Positions 30,613 to 41,889 of a stretch of 64,000 nucleotides of DNA are shown in pieces. This DNA is from Phytomonospora sp040655735 (lineage in GTDB: Bacteria > Actinomycetota > Actinomycetes > Mycobacteriales > Micromonosporaceae). The first letter of the stretch is position 1, and every line of letters begins with the position of its first letter. Both the position numbers and the translations under genes were made by a program. Under the pieces are notes generated by a model, which was not told the DNA's origin, made no database searches, and saw nothing but the letters and a program-made list of their open reading frames with translations. The DNA is taken from contig NZ_JBFAKK010000011.1 in assembly GCF_040655735.1 (NCBI RefSeq), forward strand, positions 124,001 through 188,000. The letters are read 5' to 3'.

Positions 30613-31116
30613 GTGACCCGTATCTATCTCCCCGCCACCGAGGCCGACCTCGCCGCACTCCGCGACACCGGCTCGCTCCCCGTCAGCGGCGCCTACGCCG
30701 TCACCGACGAGCTGCGGACCGAACTCGCCGAGAACGGCGGGACCGCCGACGAGGAGCTGTGCGAGTACGTCGCCTTCACCTCGGCCGCCTACGGGTCGCT
30801 GGTGCGGATCGCCGCGCGCCCCGAATCCGCGCACCGGCGCGTCGTGGTCGCCGCCGACCTCCCCGACGCCGCACTTCGCCCCGGCGGCCCCGGCCTGTTC
30901 GAGGTGGACGCCCCCGTCCCGCTCAAGGCCGTCGCGGCCGTGCACGTCGACAGCGACGAGCCCGAGGTGACGCGGCTCGTCGATGAGGCTGTCGCGGAAC
31001 TGAGCGGCGGGGGAGTCGCCGAGGCTACGGCCGATTCTTTGGACGGGCACGATCTGGAGTGGTACGCCCCTTCTGAGCTGAGCGACCTCGTCGATTCGCT
31101 GCGCCCGCCGGCTTGA
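30613..31116 (+). CDS. DUF6912-like protein
   Basis: A 167-residue protein beginning TRIYLPATEADLAAL, with VTDELRTELAENG and RRVVVAADLPDAAL, matching the pattern of DUF6912, small conserved actinobacterial proteins near secA/Rv3235. No known function; no signal or membrane span. GTG 30613 has no good ribosome binding site. The last 92 bp overlap the 3' end of the convergent membrane-protein gene. Confidence 0.7.
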   Translation: MTRIYLPATEADLAALRDTGSLPVSGAYAVTDELRTELAENGGTADEELCEYVAFTSAAYGSLVRIAARPESAHRRVVVAADLPDAALRPGGPGLFEVDAPVPLKAVAAVHVDSDEPEVTRLVDEAVAELSGGGVAEATADSLDGHDLEWYAPSELSDLVDSLRPPA

Positions 31117-32248
31117 CGCCCTCGGCCGGCCCGGAAGCCTCGTCGGCGTCCGGCACGGCCTTCTCCGCCTCGGCGGGGGCGCTCGGCGTCTCCCTTTTCA
31201 CTGACTTACCCGTCGCCGGCTTCTTCGCGGCGGCGCCCGTGCCGGCGCGAGCCGCGCCATTCGTCTTGCGCGGAGCCGGAACGGCCTTCGACGAGCCGCC
31301 CTTGCCCTTCGCGACGAGCATCTCGTCCTTCGGCGCCAGCAGCCCCACCGCCAGCAGCGAGGTCATCGCACCGGCGAACAGCACGGCGAGGGCCCCGTTG
31401 AACTGCGCCTCGCTGGCCAGCCCGATGCTCGTCTCGTCGAGCACGCTCAGCTCACCGGCGAAGGACAGCAGCTGGTTGCCGACGATCCACATCAGCATCT
31501 CGGCCATCAGTGCCATGAGACCCGGCAGCGCCCCGGCGAAGACGTGCCCGAGCAGGGTCAGCCTCGCCTTGCGGCGGCGCAGGTAGAAGTGCACGACGAG
31601 GCCCACGATGAAACCGGCGAGCAGCGAGGTGCTCAGCCCGTACCAGCCGTAGGCGTTGAACTGGTCGCGCGCGGTCGTACCGGCGTTGAGCAGGTCGAGG
31701 ATCCCGTCCTGCACCGAGCGGTAGCCCCGGATGAACCACACCGCCAGCAGCGCGACCCCGCCGAGCAGGCCCGCGGCGACCATGATCTGCGGCCGCGCGG
31801 CCGAGATCAGCCCGCCGACGATCGCGGTGATCCCGATGACACCGCCCACCAGCGAGGCGACGCCGGGCTTGTCGGCGAAGGTCCAGAACACCAGCCCGCC
31901 GGCCAGCACGCCGACGAGGAACCCGCCCCCCGCGCCGAGCACGTACCGCGGCTGCCGGGCCGCCCACGACTTCGGCCGCGAGGCGAGCCACCACAGCAGG
32001 ATGGTCCCGCACACCGCGCCGGCGAAGGTGCTGCCGACGATGATCCCGGACAGGTAGATGACGAGCTGGACGACGCCCTGAGGGTCGTCCACCACCACCA
32101 GCCGCAGGAGTTTGCGCAGGCCGTCGAGTTGGAGGCCGACCCACAGGGCCGCCACGATCGCGAGCGCGCTGAGCGTCGCACCGCCGGGCGGAGGGGGCGC
32201 GACAGGCTTCGGCGGGGACTTCACGGACCGTTCTTTCGTGCTAGCCAC
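31025..32248 (-). CDS. Polytopic membrane protein with basic, disordered tail
   Basis: A 407-residue protein with about eight membrane spans (about 25-300; e.g. LSALAIVAALWVGLQLDG and AAGLLGGVALLAVWFIRG) and a ~105-residue Ala/Lys/Pro/Arg-rich cytoplasmic tail (KKPATGKSVKRETPSAPAEA). The family is not recognised. GTG 32248 (MASTKERSV) is chosen because TACCCT lies 7 nt upstream (leaderless); 32272 and 32224 are alternatives. The tail is encoded in DNA shared with the opposite-strand gene 30613-31116. Confidence 0.75.
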   Translation of the reverse strand: MASTKERSVKSPPKPVAPPPPGGATLSALAIVAALWVGLQLDGLRKLLRLVVVDDPQGVVQLVIYLSGIIVGSTFAGAVCGTILLWWLASRPKSWAARQPRYVLGAGGGFLVGVLAGGLVFWTFADKPGVASLVGGVIGITAIVGGLISAARPQIMVAAGLLGGVALLAVWFIRGYRSVQDGILDLLNAGTTARDQFNAYGWYGLSTSLLAGFIVGLVVHFYLRRRKARLTLLGHVFAGALPGLMALMAEMLMWIVGNQLLSFAGELSVLDETSIGLASEAQFNGALAVLFAGAMTSLLAVGLLAPKDEMLVAKGKGGSSKAVPAPRKTNGAARAGTGAAAKKPATGKSVKRETPSAPAEAEKAVPDADEASGPAEGVKPAGAANRRGRSAQKGRTTPDRARPKNRP

Positions 32249-32255
32249 GCACGTC

Positions 32256-32261
32256 AGGGTA
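32256..32261 (-). promoter_or_regulatory. -10 box of membrane-protein gene, leaderless type
   Basis: TACCCT is 7 nt before GTG 32248, and no Shine-Dalgarno is present. Confidence 0.4.
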
Positions 32262-32370
32262 CGGGGACTCACAGTCTCGCCTCGCCCCGCACCGAGAACC
32301 GAGGCGCCGTGGCAGCATGAGATCTGCCAGAGATCCCCGACAACGCCGTCGAACCGCGAGGAGAACAGTG

Positions 32371-33999
<1,629 letters not shown>

Positions 34000-34113
34000 A
34001 AGCCCCGCGAGACCCCGGGCGGGCGCGGCTCATCGAGAGATGGGCGGCGCCCGCCTTCGCGTGCCCGTGATCATGGGTCACTCGTCCCCGCGACGGTCGT
34101 CATCCTCACGAGC

Positions 34114-34119
34114 TACCGT
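34114..34119 (+). promoter_or_regulatory. -10 box of kynA, leaderless type
   Basis: TACCGT is exactly 6 nt before GTG 34126, and no Shine-Dalgarno is present. Confidence 0.5.
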
Positions 34120-34125
34120 GAGCAC

Positions 34126-34923
34126 GTGACCGATACACCCACCACCCCCCGTTTCGGCGAGCAGGGCGGCGTCCTCACCTACGGCAGCTACCTGCGCATC
34201 CCGCAACTGCTGGACCAGCAGCACCCCGCCTCCGATCCCGAGGCGCACGACGAACTGCTGTTCATCACCATCCACCAGGTGTACGAGCTGTGGTTCAAGC
34301 TGCTGCTCCACGAGCTCGACGACGCCCGCGACCGCATGATGGAGGGCGACGCCTACGTGCCGCGCGTGCGGCTGACACGCTGCCACTCGATCATGCGGGT
34401 CCTCGTCGGGCAGGTCGACGTCATCGACACCATGACCCCGCAGGACTTCCTCCAGTTCCGCAACCGGCTGGCGCCGGCCTCGGGATTCCAGTCGGTGCAG
34501 TTCCGCGAGGTGGAGTTCATCTCGGGGATGAAGGACCCGGGCTACCTCAAGCGCTTCCGCGGGCTGACCGAGGACGAGCAGGCGCGGCTGACGGCGAGGC
34601 TGGAGCAGCCGTCGCTGTGGGACGGGTTCCTGGCGGCGCTGCGGCACGCGGGGTTCAAGACCGACACCGAGGAGCGCCGCGTCGAGGCATACAAGGCCAT
34701 CGCCGCCGACCGCGGCAACTACGGGCAGCTGTGGGACCTCGCCGAGGCCCTGGTCGACCACGACCAGCTCCTCTCGCTCTGGCGCGCGCGGCACGTGCTG
34801 ATGGCCGAGCGGCAGATCGGGACCAAGCCCGGGACCGGCGGGAGCGCCGGCGGCGCCTACCTGCGGTCGCGGGTGGAGTTGCGCTGCTATCCGGAGCTGT
34901 GGGAGCTGCGCAGCGTGCTGTGA
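34126..34923 (+). CDS. kynA: Tryptophan 2,3-dioxygenase
   Basis: A 265-residue haem enzyme that opens the indole ring of tryptophan to N-formylkynurenine, the first step of the kynurenine pathway. Visible: LTYGSYLRIPQLL, FITIHQVYELWFKLLLHELD (distal His), FREVEFISG, WRARHVLMAERQIGTKPGT (proximal His and haem contacts) and GGSAGGAYLRSRV. Length is normal for bacterial TDO. GTG 34126 follows TACCGT by 6 nt. kynU/kynB partners are not in the window, so the product may feed NAD or another pathway elsewhere. Confidence 0.96.
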   Translation: MTDTPTTPRFGEQGGVLTYGSYLRIPQLLDQQHPASDPEAHDELLFITIHQVYELWFKLLLHELDDARDRMMEGDAYVPRVRLTRCHSIMRVLVGQVDVIDTMTPQDFLQFRNRLAPASGFQSVQFREVEFISGMKDPGYLKRFRGLTEDEQARLTARLEQPSLWDGFLAALRHAGFKTDTEERRVEAYKAIAADRGNYGQLWDLAEALVDHDQLLSLWRARHVLMAERQIGTKPGTGGSAGGAYLRSRVELRCYPELWELRSVL

Positions 34924-35059
34924 GCGGCGGGGCGGGACCCGTGCTCGCCCCGACTCCCTCATTCGTGCCACGCTCCCCGGGTGGGCGGGCGTTCGGCGGT
35001 CTCCCGCCATACCGTGGACCGGTCGGTGGGACACCACCGTCGAAGACCGGGGAGACACC

Positions 35060-36397
35060 ATGAGCGAGCGGCTGGCCGACAGGTACGTACTCGAGACCGA
35101 ACTCGCGCGCGGCGCCGCCGGAACCGTCTACCGCGCGACCGACACCGCCACCGGTGAGAAGGTCGCCGTCAAGGTGCTCCGCCATGACGCCGCGGCCGAG
35201 CCGGGCGTCGTGTCCGCCTTCCTCGACGAGGCCGAGGTGCTCGCCGAGATCGACCACCCCGGTATCGTCCGGCCTCGCGACTTCGTGTCCACCGACGAGG
35301 TCATGGCCCTGGTCATGGACCTCGTGGAGGGCGTCGACCTGCGCCGCCAGATCCGCGAGCAGGGCCCCCTGCGCCCCGCACAGGCGGCGACGGTCGTCAG
35401 CCAGCTCTCGGCGGCCCTCGGCGCGATCCACGCCGTGGGCATCGTGCACGGCGACATCAAGCCCGGCAACGTCCTGGTCCCGTCCGCCGGCGGTTCGGTG
35501 CGGCTGGCCGACTTCGGCGTCGCCCACCGCATCCGGCAGGAGTACGGCCCCACGCACGGGACGCCCGAGTACGTCGCGCCCGAGATCATCGACGGCGCGG
35601 GCAGCTCCGGCAAGTCCGACGTGTACGGCGTCGGCCTGATCCTCTATGAGGCCCTCTCCGGCCGCAGTCCCTATCGGGGCGGCCCGGTCGACGAGGTTCT
35701 CAAACGCCATCGCGAGTGCGCGCCGGCGCCTTTCCCGAACTGTCCGCCACAGCTGTGGTCGCTCATCATCGCGTGCACGCAGCTGAATCCGCAGCTGCGT
35801 CCCGACGCCGCCGAACTGCCTTCCCGGATCCAGCTCGCGATGCCCTCGCTGACGCATCTCCCACCACTCCCACTGATGCCCGCGGGTATGCACACGTATC
35901 AATCCCGACAGGCGGGCATGAACCGTCCAGAGGGGACGGTGCCACCCATCGAGATGCACCTTCCGGAGGCTCCGCCGACGATCGTGACGCAGATCGCACC
36001 GGCCGATTCCGGGGTCGTGGAGGGGACGACCCCGGAGCGCCGGAATCGGCGGGTCCTCATTGGAGCCGGAGTGGGGGCCGTGGTGGCCCTGGCGACTCTT
36101 GGTGCGTATGTCCTTTTCGGAGGGAGCCCTGCGGAGGAGACCGACAAAACCGGGCAGCCACCGGCCGCCGTCACCTCTGAAAATCCGGAGATTCCTTCTC
36201 CCACAACGGATCCCGCCGATCCCGAGGACGAGTCGACGGACGAGTCGAACCCCTCGCAGGATCCGACACTGGGGCCGGAAACGGACTCTACAGAGGACGA
36301 CACGCCGACGGATCCGGGTGATGGCAATGACAATGGTGAAATTCCACAAGTCCCGGGCCAAGACCAACTTGGGTCACCGTTGCCGCAGTTCCCCTGA
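35060..36397 (+). CDS. Membrane Ser/Thr protein kinase (non-RD)
   Basis: A 445-residue Pkn-type kinase: N-lobe with RYVLETELARGAAGTVYRA and Lys38 in VAVKVL, catalytic loop IVHGDIKPGN (His-Gly-Asp, Asp132), DFG 151-153 and YVAPE 171-175, then a linker, one membrane span (about 331-351, VLIGAGVGAVVALATLGAYV) and a Thr/Asp/Pro-rich extracytoplasmic tail. No PASTA repeats are present. HGD in place of HRD makes it a non-RD kinase. It may sense envelope conditions. ATG 35060 has GGAGACACC upstream. Confidence 0.92.
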   Translation: MSERLADRYVLETELARGAAGTVYRATDTATGEKVAVKVLRHDAAAEPGVVSAFLDEAEVLAEIDHPGIVRPRDFVSTDEVMALVMDLVEGVDLRRQIREQGPLRPAQAATVVSQLSAALGAIHAVGIVHGDIKPGNVLVPSAGGSVRLADFGVAHRIRQEYGPTHGTPEYVAPEIIDGAGSSGKSDVYGVGLILYEALSGRSPYRGGPVDEVLKRHRECAPAPFPNCPPQLWSLIIACTQLNPQLRPDAAELPSRIQLAMPSLTHLPPLPLMPAGMHTYQSRQAGMNRPEGTVPPIEMHLPEAPPTIVTQIAPADSGVVEGTTPERRNRRVLIGAGVGAVVALATLGAYVLFGGSPAEETDKTGQPPAAVTSENPEIPSPTTDPADPEDESTDESNPSQDPTLGPETDSTEDDTPTDPGDGNDNGEIPQVPGQDQLGSPLPQFP

Positions 36398-36536
36398 TTT
36401 CCGTTGCAGGGCGGCAAAACGCCTGTCACTCGACAGTGGACCGAGCGTCACCGCAGTTCAGCGTACGAGTGAGACGGTGCACATTGGATGACCCAAATGC
36501 CAACCTCCGAAGTGGCCCTATGGCATTCTTGATCAC

Positions 36537-37040
36537 ATGGCGAAAAAGAATGTGAATGCCACTGCGGCAGCGTTGCTCGGACTACTGCACGACGGGCCGA
36601 TGACCGGTGGCCAACTCATCGCGGAAGCCAACCGTCGTCTCGGTCCGTTCTGGAGCATGACGCGCAGTCAGGTTTACCGCGAACTCCCGGCCCTGGCCGA
36701 GGAAGGCTACGTGAAGGTCGGCAAGCCCGGCCCGCGGGCCAGTGTTCCCTACAAGATTACCGCTACCGGCAAGAAGGCGTTCACTCGTTGGCTGAGTGAG
36801 GACACCGGATTCGAGCAGCTTCGCAACCCCGTCGCCCTGCGTACGGCGTTCGCCGATCACCTGTCTCCGGGCGAGGTCAAGTCCATGTACGAGTCGGCCA
36901 ACGAGTACCACAAGGCCGCCCTCAACGAGGTGCGCGCCGAGGCGAAGGAGCGCGGCGACGACCCGCACGCCGCCGCCGCGCTGGAGTTCGCCGTCGGGTA
37001 CCACAAGGCCGCCCTCGCGTGGCTCAAGTCGGTCTCCTGA
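36537..37040 (+). CDS. PadR-family transcriptional regulator
   Basis: A 167-residue winged-helix protein: AALLGLLHDGPMTGGQLIAE, SMTRSQVYRELPALAEEGYV and KITATGKKAFTRWLSEDTG are the PadR N-terminal pattern, followed by a C-terminal helical dimerisation part. PadR proteins repress detoxification or efflux genes on ligand binding. ATG 36537; the upstream CATTCT 7 nt away suggests a short or absent leader. No obvious divergent target gene. Confidence 0.9.
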   Translation: MAKKNVNATAAALLGLLHDGPMTGGQLIAEANRRLGPFWSMTRSQVYRELPALAEEGYVKVGKPGPRASVPYKITATGKKAFTRWLSEDTGFEQLRNPVALRTAFADHLSPGEVKSMYESANEYHKAALNEVRAEAKERGDDPHAAAALEFAVGYHKAALAWLKSVS

Positions 37041-37073
37041 GCCACGCCTGAGGATCATGGTTTGCGGTGGGCG

Positions 37074-37079
37074 TAGGGT
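37074..37079 (+). promoter_or_regulatory. -10 box of prfB, near-leaderless
   Basis: TAGGGT is 8 nt before GTG 37088. No Shine-Dalgarno is present. Confidence 0.4.
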
Positions 37080-37087
37080 TGACGGTT

Positions 37088-38224
<1,137 letters not shown>

Positions 38225-38319
38225 GGACCCTTCGGCTGAACGGTCGAGTCGTTCTAGGAAGTAGAGCCAGGTTCGCGGCAATCACCAAGGGGTGTGGTGT
38301 CGCTCGCAGGTGGCGCGCG

Positions 38320-38325
38320 TAGACT
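38320..38325 (+). promoter_or_regulatory. -10 box of ftsE, near-leaderless
   Basis: TAGACT is 8 nt before GTG 38334. No Shine-Dalgarno is present. Confidence 0.4.
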
Positions 38326-38333
38326 CTCGACCC

Positions 38334-39014
38334 GTGATTCGCCTTGAGCACGTGACCAAGAAGTACGCGCGGGCCAGTAGGCCGTCGATCGAGGACATCA
38401 ACGTCTCGATCGACAAGGGTGAGTTCGTCTTCTTCATCGGCCCGACGGGTGCCGGCAAGTCGACGATCATCAAGCTGCTGCTCCGTGAGGAGACGCCCGA
38501 CAAGGGCAAGATCTGGGTCAACGACAAGGAGGTCGTCGGCATGCGCTCCTGGCGGGTGCCCGCCTTCCGTCGCTCGCTCGGCTGCGTCTTCCAGGATTTC
38601 CGGCTGCTGCCGACCCGCACCGCCGCCGAGAACGTGGCGTTCGCGCTCGAGGTCATCGGCAAGTCCAAGGCCGTCGCCCGTCGCGTCGTGCCCGAGGTGC
38701 TCGAACTGGTCGGCCTCGGCGGAAAAGAGCACCGTTACCCCCATGAGCTGTCCGGTGGTGAGCAGCAGCGCGTGGCGATCGCGCGCGCGTTCGTCAACCG
38801 GCCCCTGGTGCTACTCGCCGACGAGCCGACTGGAAACCTCGACCCCGACACATCCGTGGAGATCATGCGGCTGCTCGACCGGATCAACCGGACGGGCACC
38901 ACGATCGTCATGGTCACCCACGACTCGAACATCGTGAACCAGATGCGCCGCCGCGTCATCGAGATGGAGGGCGGCCACGTCGTCCGTGACCAGTCCCGCG
39001 GCGTCTACGGCTGA
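38334..39014 (+). CDS. ftsE: Cell-division ATP-binding protein FtsE
   Basis: A 226-residue ABC ATPase: Walker A FIGPTGAGKST, signature LSGGEQQRVAIARA, Walker B PLVLLADEPTGNLD and the H-loop VTHDSNIV. With FtsX it forms the membrane complex that activates peptidoglycan hydrolases at the divisome. GTG 38334 (VIRLEHVTKKY) is chosen over the frame's earlier start at 38292. prfB-ftsE-ftsX-M23-smpB order is the actinobacterial norm. Confidence 0.97.
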   Translation: MIRLEHVTKKYARASRPSIEDINVSIDKGEFVFFIGPTGAGKSTIIKLLLREETPDKGKIWVNDKEVVGMRSWRVPAFRRSLGCVFQDFRLLPTRTAAENVAFALEVIGKSKAVARRVVPEVLELVGLGGKEHRYPHELSGGEQQRVAIARAFVNRPLVLLADEPTGNLDPDTSVEIMRLLDRINRTGTTIVMVTHDSNIVNQMRRRVIEMEGGHVVRDQSRGVYG

Positions 39015-39041
39015 CGGTCGAGGCAGGAGAATAGAGAAGCG

Positions 39042-39923
39042 ATGCGCGCGAAATACGTCCTGTCCGAGGTACTGGTCGGTCTGTGGCGCAATGTCACGAT
39101 GACCATCGCCATGATCGTCACCATGGCGGTCTCGCTGGCCATGCTCGGAGCCAGCCTCCTGCTCTACTTCCAGGTCAGCGACATGGAGGAGTACTACTAC
39201 ACCAAGCTCGAAGTCTCGATCTTCTTCGACAAGGACGCCGCGCAGCCGGCGATCGACGCCATCCGCGTCGAGATCGAGAACGACCCGCTCATCGCGGGCT
39301 TCGAGTTCGAGACCCAGGAGAAGGCCTACGAGCGCTTCCGGGAGATGTTCAAGGAGGCGCCCGACCTGGTCAACGCCGCGCAGCCCGAGTCGCTGCCCGC
39401 GTCGTTCCGCGTCAAGCCGGTCGATCCCGACAACTCCCAGGTCCTGATCGAGAAGTACAAGGGCAAGGAGGGCGTGGCCAACGTCGTCGACCAGCGCAAG
39501 GTGCTGGAGAAGATCTTCGAGATCTTCGGCGGCATGCAGAAGCTCGCCCTGGTCATCGCGATCGTGCAGGGCCTGGCGGCACTGCTCCTGGTGGCCAACA
39601 CGATCCAGGTCGCGGCCTTCTCGAAACGCAGGGAGGTGGCGATCATGAAACTGGTCGGCGCCTCGAACTGGTTCGTGCAGGCGCCCTTCGTCCTGGAGGC
39701 GGTCTTCGCCGGCGTCATCGGCGCGATCATGGCCTACCTGACGCTCATCGGGGTGAAGATCTTCATCATCGACGGGACGTTCAAGAGCCTGTTCCAGAGC
39801 ACGGTGCTGACACCGATCCCATGGTCGAACGTGCACCTGATGTTCCCGATCCTGGCCGGCATCGCCGGCGTGGTCTCCGCCGTCACCGGCTGGATCACCC
39901 TGAGGTTCCAGATCAAGGTCTAG
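39042..39923 (+). CDS. ftsX: Cell-division permease-like protein FtsX
   Basis: A 293-residue four-span protein: TM1 about 20-45 (MTIAMIVTMAVSLAMLGASL), an extracytoplasmic domain (about 46-170), then TM2-TM4. The ECD contains the segment that in mycobacteria binds the hydrolase RipC. ATG 39042 with AGGCAGGAGAAT upstream. 27 bp after ftsE, hence one operon; a terminator follows. Confidence 0.95.
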   Translation: MRAKYVLSEVLVGLWRNVTMTIAMIVTMAVSLAMLGASLLLYFQVSDMEEYYYTKLEVSIFFDKDAAQPAIDAIRVEIENDPLIAGFEFETQEKAYERFREMFKEAPDLVNAAQPESLPASFRVKPVDPDNSQVLIEKYKGKEGVANVVDQRKVLEKIFEIFGGMQKLALVIAIVQGLAALLLVANTIQVAAFSKRREVAIMKLVGASNWFVQAPFVLEAVFAGVIGAIMAYLTLIGVKIFIIDGTFKSLFQSTVLTPIPWSNVHLMFPILAGIAGVVSAVTGWITLRFQIKV

Positions 39924-39950
39924 AACCCACGCGCTCAGCGGACACGAGTA

Positions 39951-39982
39951 ACGGTGGCCCACTCTTCGGAGTGGGCCACCGT
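39951..39982 (+). terminator. ftsEX terminator hairpin
   Basis: A perfect 14-bp stem (acggtggcccactc / gagtgggccaccgt) with a UUCG tetraloop, followed by CTCATGT. It separates ftsX from the M23 peptidase gene. Confidence 0.8.
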
Positions 39983-40041
39983 CTCATGTATATAAGGGAT
40001 AAATCCACATCAGACCGACGAACACGAGTAAGTTATGGCAC

Positions 40042-41307
40042 ATGCGTCACCGTTGGTTTACCGGAGCCACCGCCACCGTCGCCATCGGACTGTTGATGCT
40101 GACCGCGGGGTCGGCCAACGCAGACCCGGCCGACGACAAGGCGCGTGTCGACCGTGAGCTCGCCAAGGCCGAAGCCGCTCTCGAAGGCGCCACCGAACGC
40201 GCTCAGGAGGCCGTTGCCGCCCTCGCGGACGTGAAGGGCAGACTGCCAGGGGCCAAGGACGCCCTCGCCGAGGCTGAGGGGATTCTGGCCGCCTCCCGCA
40301 TCGCGGCGCGCGCCGCGGCCGAGGAGGCCGAGGCCGCCCAGCTCGTCTTCGAGACGGCGAGCGACCGGATGGACGCCGCCGACCTCGCCGTCGAGGACGC
40401 CAAGGAGACCGTCGGCGCCAGCGTCTCGGCCGCCTACCAGGGCCTGGGGGCCGTCGCGTTCACCAGCGTCCTCAACGCCAGGAGCCCCGGCGAGGTCGTC
40501 GACCGGCTCTCGTACATGGACAAGCTCGCCGAGAACCAGGACGAGGCCCTCGACGGCGTGCTGAGGGCCGGGATGGCCGCCAAGGAGCGCGAGAACGAGA
40601 CCCTGGTCGCCAAGCGGGAGGCCGACGAGGCCAAGCAGGATGCCGACGAGGCCCTCGCCGGCGCCGAGACCCGCGCCGCCGAGGCGCAGGCCTACCAGGA
40701 GGCCCTCGCCGAGCTCTACCGCATCCGCGACGAGGCCGCCGGCATCGCCGAGGAGGAACGCGACGAGAGCCTCGCGCGCTACGACCGCCTGGAGAAGGAG
40801 AGCGAGCGCATCGGGCGCATGCTCAAGGCCGCCGCGGCGGCCAACGACAACGGCCCCTCGTCGAACGACGACGGCGGCGGCGATGACGACCCTCCGCCCT
40901 CATCGAACGGCGGGCGGCTGTCGATGCCGGTGAACGGCTGGAAGTCCTCCGACTTCGGCATGCGCTACGACCCGTACTACAACGTGTGGCAGCTGCACGC
41001 CGGCATGGACCTCGCCGCGGGCGGGGGCGCGGCGATCCGCGCGGCGGCCGGCGGGCGCGTCGTGCAGGCGGGCTGGAACGGCGGCTACGGCAACTACACC
41101 TGCATCTACCACGGCAAGGGCATCTCGACCTGCTACGCGCACCAGTCGTCGATCGGCGTGTGGGTCGGGCAGCACGTCAAGCGCGGCGAGCACATCGGCG
41201 CGGTCGGCACGACCGGCGCCTCCACCGGCAACCACCTGCACTTCGAGGTGCGGGTCAACGGCGGTCCGGTCAACCCGCAGGGCTGGCTGCCCGGCTGCCT
41301 GTGCTGA
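40042..41307 (+). CDS. Secreted coiled-coil M23 peptidase
   Basis: A 421-residue exported protein: signal peptide (1-27), a long coiled coil of two helical arrays (about 30-265, Ala/Glu-rich; KARVDRELAKAEAALEGATE), a Asp/Gly/Pro/Ser-rich linker, and an M23/LytM domain (about 295-421) with the metal motif HAGMDLAAGGG and HLHFEVRVNGG. The architecture is that of EnvC/CwlO/RipC-type FtsEX-dependent peptidoglycan hydrolases. It cleaves or activates cleavage of cell-wall cross-links at division. The C-terminus ends GWLPGCLC, an unusual Cys pair. ATG 40042. Confidence 0.9.
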   Translation: MRHRWFTGATATVAIGLLMLTAGSANADPADDKARVDRELAKAEAALEGATERAQEAVAALADVKGRLPGAKDALAEAEGILAASRIAARAAAEEAEAAQLVFETASDRMDAADLAVEDAKETVGASVSAAYQGLGAVAFTSVLNARSPGEVVDRLSYMDKLAENQDEALDGVLRAGMAAKERENETLVAKREADEAKQDADEALAGAETRAAEAQAYQEALAELYRIRDEAAGIAEEERDESLARYDRLEKESERIGRMLKAAAAANDNGPSSNDDGGGDDDPPPSSNGGRLSMPVNGWKSSDFGMRYDPYYNVWQLHAGMDLAAGGGAAIRAAAGGRVVQAGWNGGYGNYTCIYHGKGISTCYAHQSSIGVWVGQHVKRGEHIGAVGTTGASTGNHLHFEVRVNGGPVNPQGWLPGCLC

Positions 41308-41352
41308 AACCGCTCGGCGCGTTATCCGATCGCCGGTGAACGCGGGCTTCGA

Positions 41353-41358
41353 TAGGAT
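41353..41358 (+). promoter_or_regulatory. -10 box of smpB, leaderless type
   Basis: TAGGAT is exactly 6 nt before ATG 41365, and no Shine-Dalgarno is present. Confidence 0.5.
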
Positions 41359-41364
41359 GGCCGG

Positions 41365-41844
41365 ATGCCAAGGGAGAAGGGCCACAAGGTCATCGCGTCG
41401 AACAAGAAGGCGCGCCACGACTACACCATCCTCGACACCTACGAGGCCGGGCTGGTGCTCACCGGCACCGAGGTGAAGTCGCTGCGCGCCGGTCGCGCCT
41501 CCCTCACCGACGCCTTCGGCGACATCCGCAACGGCGAGCTCTTCCTGCACGGTGCGCACATCCCCGAATACGTTGCGGGCACGTGGAACAACCACACGCC
41601 ACGCCGGGCGCGCAAGCTGCTCCTGCACCGCGGTGAGCTGGACAAGCTGATCGGAAAGGTGCACGAGAGCGGGCTTACACTCGTCCCCCTGTCGCTGTAC
41701 TTTAAGGACGGCTGGGCGAAGGTCGAGATCGGCCTCGCCAAGGGAAAGAAGAGCTACGACAAGCGGCAGGACATCGCCAAGCGCGACGCCGACCGCGAGA
41801 TCGCCCGGGCCATGGGCCGGCGCTCCAAGGGCATGTCCGACTAG
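41365..41844 (+). CDS. smpB: tmRNA-binding protein SmpB
   Basis: A 159-residue protein with KVIASNKKARHDYTILDTYE, AGLVLTGTEVKSLRAGRASL and HEPHRKRKLLLH-like HTPRRARKLLLHRGELDKL, the SmpB beta-barrel, and a basic C-terminal helix (ADREIARAMGRRSKG) that reads the empty ribosomal channel. It delivers tmRNA (ssrA, here at 52.7-53.1 kb) to stalled ribosomes. 11 kb separate it from ssrA. ATG 41365 follows TAGGAT by 6 nt. Confidence 0.97.
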   Translation: MPREKGHKVIASNKKARHDYTILDTYEAGLVLTGTEVKSLRAGRASLTDAFGDIRNGELFLHGAHIPEYVAGTWNNHTPRRARKLLLHRGELDKLIGKVHESGLTLVPLSLYFKDGWAKVEIGLAKGKKSYDKRQDIAKRDADREIARAMGRRSKGMSD

Positions 41845-41889
41845 ACGACCCTCCGGCGCCGCCGTGGCGTCGAAGGAAGTGTGGAGTCA

